Shown piece by piece: positions 8,417-16,544 of a stretch of 64,000 nucleotides of DNA. The DNA lies in contig NZ_JBNNWS010000005.1 in NCBI RefSeq assembly GCF_050281185.1, forward strand, positions 186,001 to 250,000. Reading direction: 5' to 3'. The stretch's first letter is position 1. Every line of letters begins with the position of its first letter. The stretch comes from Heyndrickxia sp050281185. GTDB taxonomy: Bacteria; Bacillota; Bacilli; Bacillales; Bacillaceae_C. The notes beneath the pieces were generated by a model. It did no database searches. It was given only the letters and a program-made list of their open reading frames with translations, and was not told the DNA's origin. The translations under genes were made by a program, and so were the position numbers.

Positions 8417-8548
8417 ATGACTAAACAGCGTGAAAAAGGCTATAGCCAAAAAGGAAAACCTACGGCCGATACTACGAGAAATGTAATAGCTGCTGAAGAA
8501 TTAAACAAAGCGATTCATCCAACAAAGCGGCAGAATTCTGAACAATAA
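8417..8548 (+). CDS. Unknown 43-aa basic protein
   Basis: A 43-codon frame with AAGGAGGAT eight bases before its ATG and a textbook terminator just after its stop. The product is polar and basic, begins MTKQREKGYSQKGKPTAD, has an alanine/glutamate patch in the middle (VIAAEELNKAI) and no membrane segment. I do not recognise the family. Flanking signals make it a likely real gene. It starts 48 bp after the HMG-CoA lyase stop and could be cotranscribed with it or stand alone. Confidence 0.7.
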   Translation: MTKQREKGYSQKGKPTADTTRNVIAAEELNKAIHPTKRQNSEQ

Positions 8549-8564
8549 TTGTTTTATACTTAAT

Positions 8565-8596
8565 GAAACTGACACAAAAGTCAGTTTCTTTTTTTA
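8565..8596 (+). terminator. Terminator after the 43-aa gene
   Basis: GAAACTGAC (8565-8573), loop ACAAAA, GTCAGTTTC (8580-8588), then seven T. Nine perfect base pairs. Confidence 0.92.
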
Positions 8597-8600
8597 TAGA

Positions 8601-8781
8601 GCTCTTTTCGAAAACCTGTTGCTATTAACTGTTAGTAAAAATCGGTATTTGGATTTTTACGTTTCTAATTGATGGTTTAATTTGAATAGAAGACTTAATA
8701 TAAGGGAAAAGAGCACGTCTTCAAAATTAATATAAAATTAGAATATATCCGAAAAGCAACAATCTATGCAAAAACTCCCTT
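8601..8781. repeat. Degenerate MITE-like element
   Basis: The left end GCTCTTTTCG...TGTTGCTATT and the right end AAAAGCAACAA...CTCC resemble the two ends of the better preserved element at 41850-42014. The arms are only partly complementary, so this copy is decayed. It fills most of the 287-base gap before the yqkD-like gene. Confidence 0.45.
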
Positions 8782-8835
8782 TTATTTAGGTATATGGTAA
8801 AATAATGAAAAACGAAAGTAACGGAGGCGGTCAAA

Positions 8836-9765
8836 TTGAAAAAAAGACTTTCCATCCTTGGCAGTGCAGCCCTATTTGCTGCTACTGGATTAGGCTTATA
8901 CATCTCACAGCGAATTATGTATATTAGAAAGAAAGACGAACAATATGTTTACGATCGTGAAGTAAGTGCAAAACGACTTGATCCCATTTCGTTTGACGCA
9001 TTACCTAAAGAAGAAATTTGGATTCCTTCCCCTTTTGGTTATCAAATCAAAGCCTTATTTGTTCGTCCATTTCCCGAAGTTAAGAAATATATGATCTTTT
9101 GTCACGGAGTTACCGAAAATAAAATAAATTCCATTAAATATATGAATATTTTTTTAGAAAGAGGCTTTAATGCGATTATTTATGATCACCGTAGACATGG
9201 AGAATCAGGTGGAAAAACCACGAGTTACGGTCATTATGAAAAGCATGATTTAAAGGCTGTTGTTAATCACCTGCTCTCCCTTGAAGGTGAAGACGTCTTT
9301 TTTGGTATCCACGGAGAATCGATGGGAGCTGCAACAACACTTTTATACGCGGGAATACTGGAGGATCGAGCTAACTTTTATATCGTTGACTGCCCTTTTT
9401 CAGATTTCCGTGAACTGTTAACTTATCAATTTTCAAGGGAAATCAAACTGCCTGGCAAATGGTTTCTTCCATTGGCTGACATTTTTGTTCGAATTCGTAA
9501 TCGTTATTCATTAAGAAGCGTCTCTCCTATTCATGTCATTGAAAACATTCAAAAACCGATTTTATTTGTACATAGCGAAAAGGATGATTATATCCTGCCT
9601 GAGATGACAAAGAAATTATTCGACAAGAAAAAAGGAGATAAAATGCTATATATGGCGACCAAGGGGTTCCATGCCCAATCCTTTAATGAGAATCGTGAGG
9701 AGTACGAAAAAATCGTTGATGATTTTCTTATGAAATATGTAGATAAGGAATATCAAGATGTATAA
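8836..9765 (+). CDS. yqkD: YqkD-like alpha/beta hydrolase
   Basis: 309 aa. An N-terminal membrane anchor (about residues 6-26) precedes an alpha/beta-hydrolase domain. The oxyanion region is FCHGVTENK, the nucleophile elbow is GIHGESMGAA (serine), the acid is in HSEKDDYILP and the catalytic histidine in KGFHAQSF. The order and spacing match the extended S9-like hydrolases such as B. subtilis YqkD; the substrate is unknown. The start is TTG at 8836 with GGAGGCGG just upstream, giving a natural anchor at the N-terminus. It stands alone between a decayed repeat and the LysM gene. Confidence 0.86.
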   Translation: MKKRLSILGSAALFAATGLGLYISQRIMYIRKKDEQYVYDREVSAKRLDPISFDALPKEEIWIPSPFGYQIKALFVRPFPEVKKYMIFCHGVTENKINSIKYMNIFLERGFNAIIYDHRRHGESGGKTTSYGHYEKHDLKAVVNHLLSLEGEDVFFGIHGESMGAATTLLYAGILEDRANFYIVDCPFSDFRELLTYQFSREIKLPGKWFLPLADIFVRIRNRYSLRSVSPIHVIENIQKPILFVHSEKDDYILPEMTKKLFDKKKGDKMLYMATKGFHAQSFNENREEYEKIVDDFLMKYVDKEYQDV

Positions 9766-9866
9766 GCAGGACTCTTTTTAAAGTATAAAATTTCCCTTTC
9801 TATAAAACATCCGCAGGAGTCTATGAATATAGTATCTAGTAGGAAAAGAGTTAGGGAGAGATACAA

Positions 9867-11282
9867 ATGAATATATATGTTGTACGAAAAGGAGATCAAC
9901 TTCGATCTATTTCACAGCGTTATGGAGTAAATATCAAGCAAATTATAGCTGCCAATCAATTATCCGATCCCAATGTGCTAGTCGTTGGTCAAGCACTCGT
10001 CATTCCATCTCCTGGTCGTGAGTACATCATTCAACCAGGAGACAATCTTTGGGCAATTGCAAAATCTTTTGGAACATCTGTTCAAGCCATTGCTGGAGCA
10101 AACCAAATATCTGATCCTTCTTCCATAAATGTAGGGCAGGTAATAACAATTCCTATTCAATATCATACGGTTCATGCAGGTGAAACACTATGGTCTATTG
10201 CTCAGCGATATGGAGTAAATACTACAGCGATTGCCGACATGAACTACATTATAAACCCATCTACACTTTATGTTGGGCAGGTTTTACGAATACCAGAAAA
10301 GCTCCTCCCTTTTAAAGAAGTAAATGCTTATATAACCAAACTTAATGAAAGCGGTGCTCAAGAGGTTCATCAGCTAGGCAGATATTTAACTTATTTGTGC
10401 CCATTTACCTACTCAATAAAAGAAGACGGGACTCTAACGGAACTAAATGAATCAGCTGTTTTGAATGCAGCTAAGACAGAACATATAACTCCATTAATGA
10501 CCGTTACTAATTTTGTCAATCAAGATTTTAATTCCGATCTTGCAGCAAGTATTTTACGCAACGCCCCTACTCAAGATATATTAATTAATAATCTCCTTAC
10601 AGTAATGCGTACGAAAGGTTATATAGGCATTAATTTTGACTTTGAATATATTTACCCAGAAGATCGTGAAAACTACAATGCCTTCCTAGAAAAAGTAGTA
10701 ACAAAGTTCCATCCTAATGGTTACTTTGTTTCAACTGCCCTTGCCCCTAAAATATCTTCTGATCAAAAAGGGATCCTATATGAAGCACATGATTATGAGG
10801 CTCAAGGTCAAATTGTCGATTTTATTGTCTTAATGACTTATGAATGGGGCTGGGCTGGCGGAAAACCATTGGCTATTGCTCCAATTAATGAAGTTAAAAA
10901 GGTGCTTGACTACGCTGTTACAGTGATTCCGAACTATAAAATTTTGATGGGTGCTCCACTATATGGACGCGATTGGAAAATTCCGTGGCAGGAAGGGACC
11001 TTTGCAAAAACTATACGCCCACAACAAGCCGTTCTTTTAGCAAGTAAGTATGGTGCAAATATCGAATACAATCAAACATACCAATCCCCGTTTTTCCGAT
11101 ATACGGATGAAACAGGACAGCAGCATGAAGTATGGTTTGAAGATGCTAGGAGTGTTCAAGCAAAATTTGATGTCGTTAATAACTATGGCCTGCGTGGAAT
11201 CAGCTACTGGGTACTTGGCAATCCGTTTCCGCAAAATTGGCTTGTTCAAGAGAATAACTTTAAGGCATATAAACTGATTTAA
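9867..11282 (+). CDS. LysM x3 + GH18 spore peptidoglycan hydrolase (YaaH/SleL type)
   Basis: 471 aa. Three LysM repeats at about residues 1-46, 51-95 and 97-141 (each with the W/RSI-Q-YGV-N core and an IP end) bind peptidoglycan. A glycoside hydrolase family 18 barrel follows; its acid motif is GINFDFEYI, with the glutamate as catalytic acid, and VLMTYEWGW is the conserved later strand. Architecture equals SleL/YaaH, which act on muramic-lactam cortex in spores as N-acetylglucosaminidases. Those usually have two LysM; a third is extra. There is no classic signal peptide, which is normal for these spore-coat enzymes. GGGAGAG precedes the ATG. The spore role is inferred from family. Confidence 0.9.
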   Translation: MNIYVVRKGDQLRSISQRYGVNIKQIIAANQLSDPNVLVVGQALVIPSPGREYIIQPGDNLWAIAKSFGTSVQAIAGANQISDPSSINVGQVITIPIQYHTVHAGETLWSIAQRYGVNTTAIADMNYIINPSTLYVGQVLRIPEKLLPFKEVNAYITKLNESGAQEVHQLGRYLTYLCPFTYSIKEDGTLTELNESAVLNAAKTEHITPLMTVTNFVNQDFNSDLAASILRNAPTQDILINNLLTVMRTKGYIGINFDFEYIYPEDRENYNAFLEKVVTKFHPNGYFVSTALAPKISSDQKGILYEAHDYEAQGQIVDFIVLMTYEWGWAGGKPLAIAPINEVKKVLDYAVTVIPNYKILMGAPLYGRDWKIPWQEGTFAKTIRPQQAVLLASKYGANIEYNQTYQSPFFRYTDETGQQHEVWFEDARSVQAKFDVVNNYGLRGISYWVLGNPFPQNWLVQENNFKAYKLI

Positions 11283-11316
11283 TAGGTTATTCAAACAGTC
11301 CGTAAAAATTAAAATA

Positions 11317-11353
11317 GCATTCTTTTCCAATAGAATGTATTGCATTTTTTTCC
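11317..11353 (+). terminator. Probable terminator of the LysM-GH18 gene
   Basis: CATTCT (11318-11323) pairs with AGAATG (11332-11337); a T-rich run including T7 follows at 11344-11350. The stem is short, so confidence is moderate. Confidence 0.45.
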
Positions 11354-11410
11354 GATTCCCTATACCATCATAGTAGCTATTGTTTATTTCTAGAAAGGAT
11401 GATTGTTTAT

Positions 11411-11617
11411 ATGTCTAAAGTACAAATTAAAGTAAATGATAATGGATCCTATCGAATTACAGGCGATGTCGAGCTAATCGATCCGGAAGGAAATGTTTTC
11501 GAAACAAAGCCATCTTTTTCACTATGTCGCTGTGGCCTCTCCAATAAGAAACCATTTTGTGATGGATCACATAAAGGAAACTTTGAATCCGTCGTTCGTG
11601 TAAAGGAAGAAGAATAA
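11411..11617 (+). CDS. CDGSH iron-sulfur domain protein
   Basis: 68 aa. A single small domain with CRCGLSNKKPFCDGSH, the three cysteines and one histidine that hold a 2Fe-2S cluster in mitoNEET-type proteins. No membrane anchor, so it is a cytoplasmic redox or cluster-transfer protein of unknown partner. The start at 11411 fits AGAAAGGATG upstream better than an ATG at 11399, which overlaps that site. Single gene between two terminators. Confidence 0.9.
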   Translation: MSKVQIKVNDNGSYRITGDVELIDPEGNVFETKPSFSLCRCGLSNKKPFCDGSHKGNFESVVRVKEEE

Positions 11618-11631
11618 TCTGTTTAAATGTG

Positions 11632-11676
11632 AAATCCCGCGTCACAGAAACTATTCGTGAAATGCGGGATTTTATT
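11632..11676. terminator. Bidirectional terminator, CDGSH gene / YolD gene
   Basis: AAATCCCGC pairs with GCGGGATTT and an inner TCAC/GTGA stem extends it. T-rich sequence on the plus side and A-rich sequence on the other allow both directions. Confidence 0.75.
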
Positions 11677-11681
11677 TTGCC

Positions 11682-12017
11682 TTAGTTTTCCATAAATCGT
11701 ATATCTACAATATTTTTTAATAAAATCGTATGAATCTCCTCAAATCGATCAACCATTTGAAGCTTTCCCTCTAATGGGTTGTAGTGTTGAATAACTCCCA
11801 AAACAAGCTCATGATGATGGTTGTGGTAATGAGTAACGGTTACCGTTTTTCCATACTCAATAGCCTCTGCCGCCATTTCATCCATAAGCTCAAGCTGTTG
11901 TTCATCTAGTTGCTTCTTCTGTTCATAGGTATCTTCCTTTGCCCAACCCCGAAGCATTTTCACATGCTCCGGCAGCATTAATGAATTCCATTTAATTCTA
12001 CCGCGATCACGGATCAT
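11682..12017 (-). CDS. yqjX: YolD-like protein (YqjX type)
   Basis: 111 aa. A YolD-like domain protein: IRDRGRIKWNSLMLPEHVKML at the start is the family signature, and a beta-rich C-terminal half holds HYHNHHHEL and LVLGVIQHYN. It follows the UvrX-type polymerase by about 23 bp, the same order as yqjW-yqjX in B. subtilis. YolD proteins are typically encoded beside these Y-family polymerases and are thought to play a UmuD-like accessory role, which is unproven. The ATG at 12017 has GGAGGGG six bases upstream; the ATG at 12032 overlaps that site and is rejected. Confidence 0.86.
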   Translation of the reverse strand: MIRDRGRIKWNSLMLPEHVKMLRGWAKEDTYEQKKQLDEQQLELMDEMAAEAIEYGKTVTVTHYHNHHHELVLGVIQHYNPLEGKLQMVDRFEEIHTILLKNIVDIRFMEN

Positions 12018-12040
12018 CTTGATCCCCTCCATTTTGATGA

Positions 12041-13303
12041 TTATGCTTTATGCCCGCCTACTAATGCAGCGCGTTTTCTTGCAGTACCTGCTTCTGTATA
12101 GGAAATCGCTCTAAGCAGTGCACCCGCTCCATATCGGTCGCGAATCAGATCCACGACAAAGCCTAGCTCATGTTGTTTCACCCGATTTGGTTCAAATAAA
12201 CTAAGCTGCAAGATGTTATCGTCTACAAGATTGGAGACAGCAATTGAAATTTGCCGAACGTTTTTTCCCGTATAATGAATATGAAATAGCTTTAAACAAA
12301 CCTGATACAATTTCATCGTCACATTTGTCGGTTCATCAATCGTGTGTGAACGATAGAATCCCCCACCAAAGTCGGAATCACTATAACCAATACCTAAACT
12401 AATCGTTCTTCCTGCCTTCCCATGGGAACGAGTTCGGCGCGCTACTTCTTCACACATTTCTAATATGACATGTTTAATTTCATGTTCTTCTTTGTAATCA
12501 CGCAATAAAATTTGGCTTTTTCCAAAGCTGACTTGCCCTTCCATAATGGGCGCACCCATTTCAGATAGATCGACACCCCAGGCATGATAATAAAGCTGAT
12601 TTCCCATAATTCCAAAGGTTGATTCCAGTTTTTCTAAATCATACCGAGCGAGCTGTCCAACTGAAAAAATCCCCATACGATTCAATCGTTTCTCAAGACG
12701 TTTCCCAATTCCCCACATTTCTCTTAGGGGTGAAATCGGCCATAGCTTCCCGGGAACATCTTCATATGTCCATTCGGCAATTCCCTTCTTCTTTGCTTCA
12801 AGATCGAGGCATAGCTTAGCCATCAGCATATTAGGACCAATGCCGATTGCACATGGAAGCTGGAACTCCCGATTAAGCTCATCCTTGATTTGAGCGGCGA
12901 TGGTATGGGCATCCCCCCAAAGGTGATCTGCTTTATCTATTTTAATAAAGCTTTCATCGACACTGTACACATGAATTGCTTCCTTTGGTACATATCGGTT
13001 AAACAAACGGGTAATTTCGGTTGCAATGCGCAAATATGTTGCCATTTTAGCCTCGACAATCTCAATGCGATCATCCTTTGGGATTTCAAATAATCGTGAT
13101 CCTGTTTTAATCCCAAATTCCTTTTTTAACTTTGGAGAAGCCGCAAGAACAACACTTCCTTGCTGCTCCTTATTCCCTACGACCGCCAAGTAGCACTCTA
13201 ACGGGTCATATCCTTCCATTACAGCTGAGCAGCTAGCATAAAAGCTTTTCATATCTACGCATAAAATCTTATGATGTGGCAATGTGCTGTAATCAACCGT
13301 CAT
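12041..13303 (-). CDS. uvrX: Y-family DNA polymerase, UvrX/YqjW type
   Basis: 420 aa. Error-prone translesion polymerase. CVDMKSFYASC holds the first catalytic aspartate and the steric-gate region; YSVDESFIKID carries the Asp-Glu pair. Finger, thumb (helix-hairpin-helix WGIGKRLEKRLNRMGI) and little-finger regions follow in order. It matches the second Y-family branch of Bacillus (UvrX/YqjW), distinct from the DinB at 23.2 kb. The ATG at 13303 is preferred to a GTG nine bases earlier. Two LexA boxes upstream (13350-13363, 13385-13398) make SOS induction very likely, and the yolD partner follows in the same transcript. Confidence 0.92.
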   Translation of the reverse strand: MTVDYSTLPHHKILCVDMKSFYASCSAVMEGYDPLECYLAVVGNKEQQGSVVLAASPKLKKEFGIKTGSRLFEIPKDDRIEIVEAKMATYLRIATEITRLFNRYVPKEAIHVYSVDESFIKIDKADHLWGDAHTIAAQIKDELNREFQLPCAIGIGPNMLMAKLCLDLEAKKKGIAEWTYEDVPGKLWPISPLREMWGIGKRLEKRLNRMGIFSVGQLARYDLEKLESTFGIMGNQLYYHAWGVDLSEMGAPIMEGQVSFGKSQILLRDYKEEHEIKHVILEMCEEVARRTRSHGKAGRTISLGIGYSDSDFGGGFYRSHTIDEPTNVTMKLYQVCLKLFHIHYTGKNVRQISIAVSNLVDDNILQLSLFEPNRVKQHELGFVVDLIRDRYGAGALLRAISYTEAGTARKRAALVGGHKA

Positions 13304-13349
13304 GCTTTTCACCCTTTTTTAAAATGAATCATTTCCTCCTAACCAAAAA

Positions 13350-13363
13350 CGAACTAACGTTCT
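13350..13363. promoter_or_regulatory. LexA (DinR) box 1
   Basis: CGAACTAACGTTCT matches the Bacillus SOS box CGAAC-N4-GTTCG except for the last base. It sits 47 bp before the uvrX start. Confidence 0.82.
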
Positions 13364-13384
13364 TATTATATGTATTATTGTATG

Positions 13385-13398
13385 CGAATATACGTTCC
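13385..13398. promoter_or_regulatory. LexA (DinR) box 2
   Basis: CGAATATACGTTCC; the reverse complement GGAACGTATATTCG is one base from the SOS consensus in each arm. It lies 35 bp from box 1, so two LexA dimers could bind in tandem between uvrX and yqzH. Confidence 0.65.
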
Positions 13399-13511
13399 TA
13401 TTCAATCATCATTTTTTGGAAACTAGTGAAAAAAGTCCTGATGAAATACAATCATTCATGCCTAAAAAAGTATAATAATAAGGAAAAAGTTTGTAACAAA
13501 AGGGAGAACCT

Positions 13512-13709
13512 ATGGATAAAAAATTTATTTTCAAGTTAATAAATCAATGTTTCAAACAATATCATTATGAAATGCAGACCTACGAAATCAACGAAGAAGA
13601 TTATGAAGCATTATATAAGGAAATTTTGGAGGAAAAACAAAAGGATCCGGATACTGGATTGCATGATTTAGTTAATGATGTAGTTTACGCCTATTTAACG
13701 CAAAATTAA
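13512..13709 (+). CDS. yqzH: YqzH family protein
   Basis: 65 aa, acidic, with two predicted helices and a conserved-looking end DLVNDVVYAYLTQN. Its size and its position divergent from uvrX/yqjW match B. subtilis yqzH; the function is unknown. AAGGGAGAACC precedes the ATG. Its promoter shares the gap containing the LexA boxes, so it may also respond to DNA damage. A terminator shared with the converging anti-sigma gene follows. Confidence 0.78.
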   Translation: MDKKFIFKLINQCFKQYHYEMQTYEINEEDYEALYKEILEEKQKDPDTGLHDLVNDVVYAYLTQN

Positions 13710-13723
13710 TCACTTAATAGTAA

Positions 13724-13749
13724 AAAGCCTGCAAGTGCAGGCTTATTTT
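13724..13749. terminator. Bidirectional terminator, yqzH / anti-sigma gene
   Basis: AAGCCTGC (13725-13732), loop AAGT, GCAGGCTT (13737-13744), A-rich before and T-rich after. It overlaps the stop codon of the minus-strand gene. Confidence 0.85.
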
Positions 13750-15059
13750 ATGCGGATTTTTACATCTCCATGAATATAGGCTGGATAATCAGTGAGCTTT
13801 AGTGTAATCGGTTTTCTCGATACTGAATCGTTTATAGAATAAGGAAAACCTATTGTAGTACCACTTTTCGTGGAACCGCTCCACATGTATGATGATATTT
13901 CATGTAACTTCCCTGCGGAATCCGTATAACTGTTCTCAAACATTTGGTAATAAATTTCCTCGCTTAAATAAAAACCTAAATTATTCCCATATAATGCACC
14001 GGATTTTACTTTATATAATTTCCCATCCTTTGGTGCCTTAATAATTGTTTCTTTCGCGGGATCGACCACAACATTTACTTCGTCTCTATCCAATGCCCTA
14101 ATCTTATTAAAAACTAAATAAAGCTTCTTCGGTTTTTCAAAGTAATTACTTTGTAAATAATAAGTTTTTTCGTTGTCACCCCAACGAGCAACTAATCCAT
14201 TTTGAATTTTCGACCATTCCTCACCATGTTCATCGACAAGGCGAAGATCTTCTATATCAAAAATTTCCTTTGAATTTTGAGCAGGGAATTTCACGTTGAT
14301 TCCAACCTTTGTTGGTGAAAACGTGACATGATCAATAAAAATTTGCTGATCCTCAACAGTAACAGTTTTTTGCATTTGAATCGTTTTTTTCTTGCTAATT
14401 TTACTTCGATCAATGGAAAAAGGGATTCTCCATTCTGAGGAAAAACCTGCTAATTTCATAACTAAAGTTAGCTTTTCATCGGAAATTGAGTTAGCAAAAT
14501 CAACTGTATTTTCAACTAACTTTGTTCTACCTTTTTTCACTACGGCATCTTCATGACAACAAGAATAAGATATTTCGTTTAACTCTTCTCCATTTTCTTT
14601 CTCTAGATGGATACTTTTTGATGAAATAGGCTTCGAGGGCTTTTTATTTGTTTCAAAATAATAAAACATGACCATTTGCTCTTCATCGACAATAATCGAA
14701 TCCAAGACTATTTTCATTCCTTCATGCTCATCTGATTGATTAATTTTTTGAACATATTCATTCCCGACTGCAGCCAATAATCCCTTATCATCGCGTATTA
14801 ACTCAACAATAGACTCCATTCCTGGAATTTTAACAATATATGAAGCGAATGTGTCCGATACCCGAATAGAACCAAGAAAAAGAATAACTATAGCAGCTGC
14901 TGCAATCAGTGTTTTTATCCAAAAAGAACTGTGCTTTTTTTGTCGGTGTGCTTTCTGTATTCCGGTAAAAATTGCTTGATCTAATCGATTTTCTGGGATG
15001 GATATATCATCAAAATCCTTTTTCACACCTTGCAGCCTCTCTTCCTCCTTTTCAAACAT
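13743..15059 (-). CDS. Anti-sigma factor, DUF4179-type membrane protein
   Basis: 438 aa. A cytoplasmic N-terminal part of about 45 residues, one membrane segment (about 47-65, TLIAAAAIVILFLGSI) and a large extracellular part. The segment right after the membrane and the DSIIVDEEQMVMFYYFE stretch fit the DUF4179/DUF5643 domains found in anti-sigma factors of Bacillus ECF sigma factors. Its ATG overlaps the end of the sigma gene by eight bases, which is the usual coupling of a sigma/anti-sigma pair. It should hold the sigma factor at the membrane until an envelope signal arrives; the signal is unknown. Confidence 0.85.
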   Translation of the reverse strand: MFEKEEERLQGVKKDFDDISIPENRLDQAIFTGIQKAHRQKKHSSFWIKTLIAAAAIVILFLGSIRVSDTFASYIVKIPGMESIVELIRDDKGLLAAVGNEYVQKINQSDEHEGMKIVLDSIIVDEEQMVMFYYFETNKKPSKPISSKSIHLEKENGEELNEISYSCCHEDAVVKKGRTKLVENTVDFANSISDEKLTLVMKLAGFSSEWRIPFSIDRSKISKKKTIQMQKTVTVEDQQIFIDHVTFSPTKVGINVKFPAQNSKEIFDIEDLRLVDEHGEEWSKIQNGLVARWGDNEKTYYLQSNYFEKPKKLYLVFNKIRALDRDEVNVVVDPAKETIIKAPKDGKLYKVKSGALYGNNLGFYLSEEIYYQMFENSYTDSAGKLHEISSYMWSGSTKSGTTIGFPYSINDSVSRKPITLKLTDYPAYIHGDVKIRIK

Positions 15060-15573
15060 GCTGTTCTCCTCCTTCCTCTTCTAATTGAAGCTTTAAACGT
15101 TGAAGACCTTTATAAAGCCAAGTTTTTACCGTTCCTTCAGGGTAATTTAAAAGACTCGCTATATCAGAAATTTTCATATCATGAAAGTATTTTAAAATGA
15201 TCACGTTTCGTAACTTTTCATCCAATTGACCGATCGCCTCATGAAGCTCAGTATTCAAAATATCTTCTTTCCCGCCTGCAATAACCGACATATCTTCGTA
15301 TTGAATGATTCGGTTACGCTTTTTCAGTTCATCATTACAATAATTGATTAAAATCCGAATTAACCATGTTGAAAAAAACTGTGGATTTTTCAATTTTTTA
15401 ATCGATTTAAAGCTGCGACAGGACGTTTCTTGAATAGCTTCAAGAGCTGCATCTTCGTTTTTCATATAAGATACAGCGATCCTATAAAGCTGAGCTTTAT
15501 GCTCCGATATTAATTGATAAAAGGCATTGGTATCGCCTTTTTGAGCTTTCTTAACTAGTGAAATATGATCCAT
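15052..15573 (-). CDS. ECF RNA polymerase sigma factor
   Basis: 173 aa, sigma-70 family group 4. Region 2 covers about residues 8-75 (NAFYQLISEHKAQLYRIAVSYMKN... FFSTWLIRILINYC) and region 4 about 108-160 (LRNVIILKYFHDMKISDIASLLNYPEGTVKTWLYKGLQRL, a helix-turn-helix). There is no region 1 or 3. It is cotranscribed with the overlapping DUF4179 anti-sigma gene. A possible self-regulated promoter lies just upstream. The regulon is unknown; relation to SigV, SigX or SigM cannot be set from one sequence. Confidence 0.93.
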   Translation of the reverse strand: MDHISLVKKAQKGDTNAFYQLISEHKAQLYRIAVSYMKNEDAALEAIQETSCRSFKSIKKLKNPQFFSTWLIRILINYCNDELKKRNRIIQYEDMSVIAGGKEDILNTELHEAIGQLDEKLRNVIILKYFHDMKISDIASLLNYPEGTVKTWLYKGLQRLKLQLEEEGGEQHV

Positions 15574-15596
15574 CTCCTTCCCCCTTTCATGAATTA

Positions 15597-15620
15597 GACC
15601 TGTTACCCTTTCGAAAAGTT
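15597..15620 (-). promoter_or_regulatory. Possible autoregulated ECF promoter
   Basis: On the minus strand AAAACTTTT (AAC at 15620-15618) is followed after 17 bases by GGTCTAA (GGTC at 15600-15597). This resembles the ECF pattern AAC-N16/17-CGTC. It lies 24 bp before the sigma factor start, close for a leader but possible. Confidence 0.4.
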
Positions 15621-15642
15621 TTAGTTTTTAAAAAATTCATGC

Positions 15643-15678
15643 AAAAAAACCTCCCCTATCCACTTTTTTTAGGGAGGT
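15643..15678 (-). terminator. Terminator of the SDR gene
   Basis: On the minus strand ACCTCCCTA pairs with TAGGGGAGGT and is followed by seven T. It closes the MBL-SDR transcription unit before the sigma gene. Confidence 0.88.
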
Positions 15679-15683
15679 CTGTT

Positions 15684-16478
15684 TTACTTCTTGTAAAAAG
15701 CTTTTCTTCCGATCCTTTCAACCATTCGGGGAAATAATGAATAAATGGTACTGCCAGCATTCATCCAATAAGGCGCATTGATTTCCCTTCGCTTTGTAAA
15801 CATACATTCAACAATCTTCCTGGCTAATTTTTCAGGATTCAACATGAATTTTTCAATACTTTTAACATATGTCCCTGATTTATCGGCCATTTCAAAAAAA
15901 TTCGTTGCAATTGGACCAGGGTTGACCGTAGTCAAAAAGACATGATAAGGAACGAGTTCCATTCTTACACTATTGGAATAGCCAATAACTGCATGCTTGG
16001 TTGCCGCATATACGCTTGATTTTGGTGTGGCCATTTTCCCAGCTTGTGAAGCAATGTTGATAATGTGGCCTGATTTTTTATCTCTCATAAAAGGTAATAC
16101 TTCTTTCGTACAGGCCATTAATCCAACCACATTAACATCAAACATTCCCTTAATATCTGTAATAGTTGCATCGTGAGCCTCTTCAAAAACTCCATATCCT
16201 GCATTATTGACTAAAACATCAATCGTTCCAAACTCTTCTCTTATTTTTTGAAAGACAGCTGGGATTTGCTCATGCTTGGACACATCAAGAAACTGGATCC
16301 CACATCGGACAGAATGTTTTTTTTCAATATCCGCCTTCATGACTTTTAATTTTTCCACATTTCGAGCAAGTAATATGACACTGGCTTTATTTTCTGCACA
16401 AGCATAGGCAATCTGTTCACCAAGCCCTCCTGATGCACCAGTTATCACAACCGTCTTATTTTGAAGTCGGTGATTCAT
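15684..16478 (-). CDS. yqjQ: Short-chain dehydrogenase/reductase (YqjQ type)
   Basis: 264 aa. Classical SDR: the NAD(P)-binding TGASGGLGE loop near residue 13, NNAGYG, then catalytic Ser in IINIASQAGK and YAATKHAV with Tyr and Lys. The C-terminal part contains PGPIATNFF. The substrate is unknown. It lies next to the MBL-fold gene as yqjQ-yqjP do in B. subtilis, with a 54-bp gap. Start: ATG at 16478 or GTG at 16484; AAAGGAG lies 5 bases from the GTG and 11 from the ATG, so either is possible. Confidence 0.88.
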   Translation of the reverse strand: MNHRLQNKTVVITGASGGLGEQIAYACAENKASVILLARNVEKLKVMKADIEKKHSVRCGIQFLDVSKHEQIPAVFQKIREEFGTIDVLVNNAGYGVFEEAHDATITDIKGMFDVNVVGLMACTKEVLPFMRDKKSGHIINIASQAGKMATPKSSVYAATKHAVIGYSNSVRMELVPYHVFLTTVNPGPIATNFFEMADKSGTYVKSIEKFMLNPEKLARKIVECMFTKRREINAPYWMNAGSTIYSLFPRMVERIGRKAFYKK

Positions 16479-16544
16479 TATCACATTCACTCCTTTGAGG
16501 TAGATCTTCAGCTAATTTACCGAATAATGTACTTTATTCCCCCA

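Noticed and set aside
13313..13345. Possible 7-codon leader before uvrX (ATG ATT CAT...)
   Set aside because: GGAGG is only two to three bases from its ATG, too close for efficient starting.
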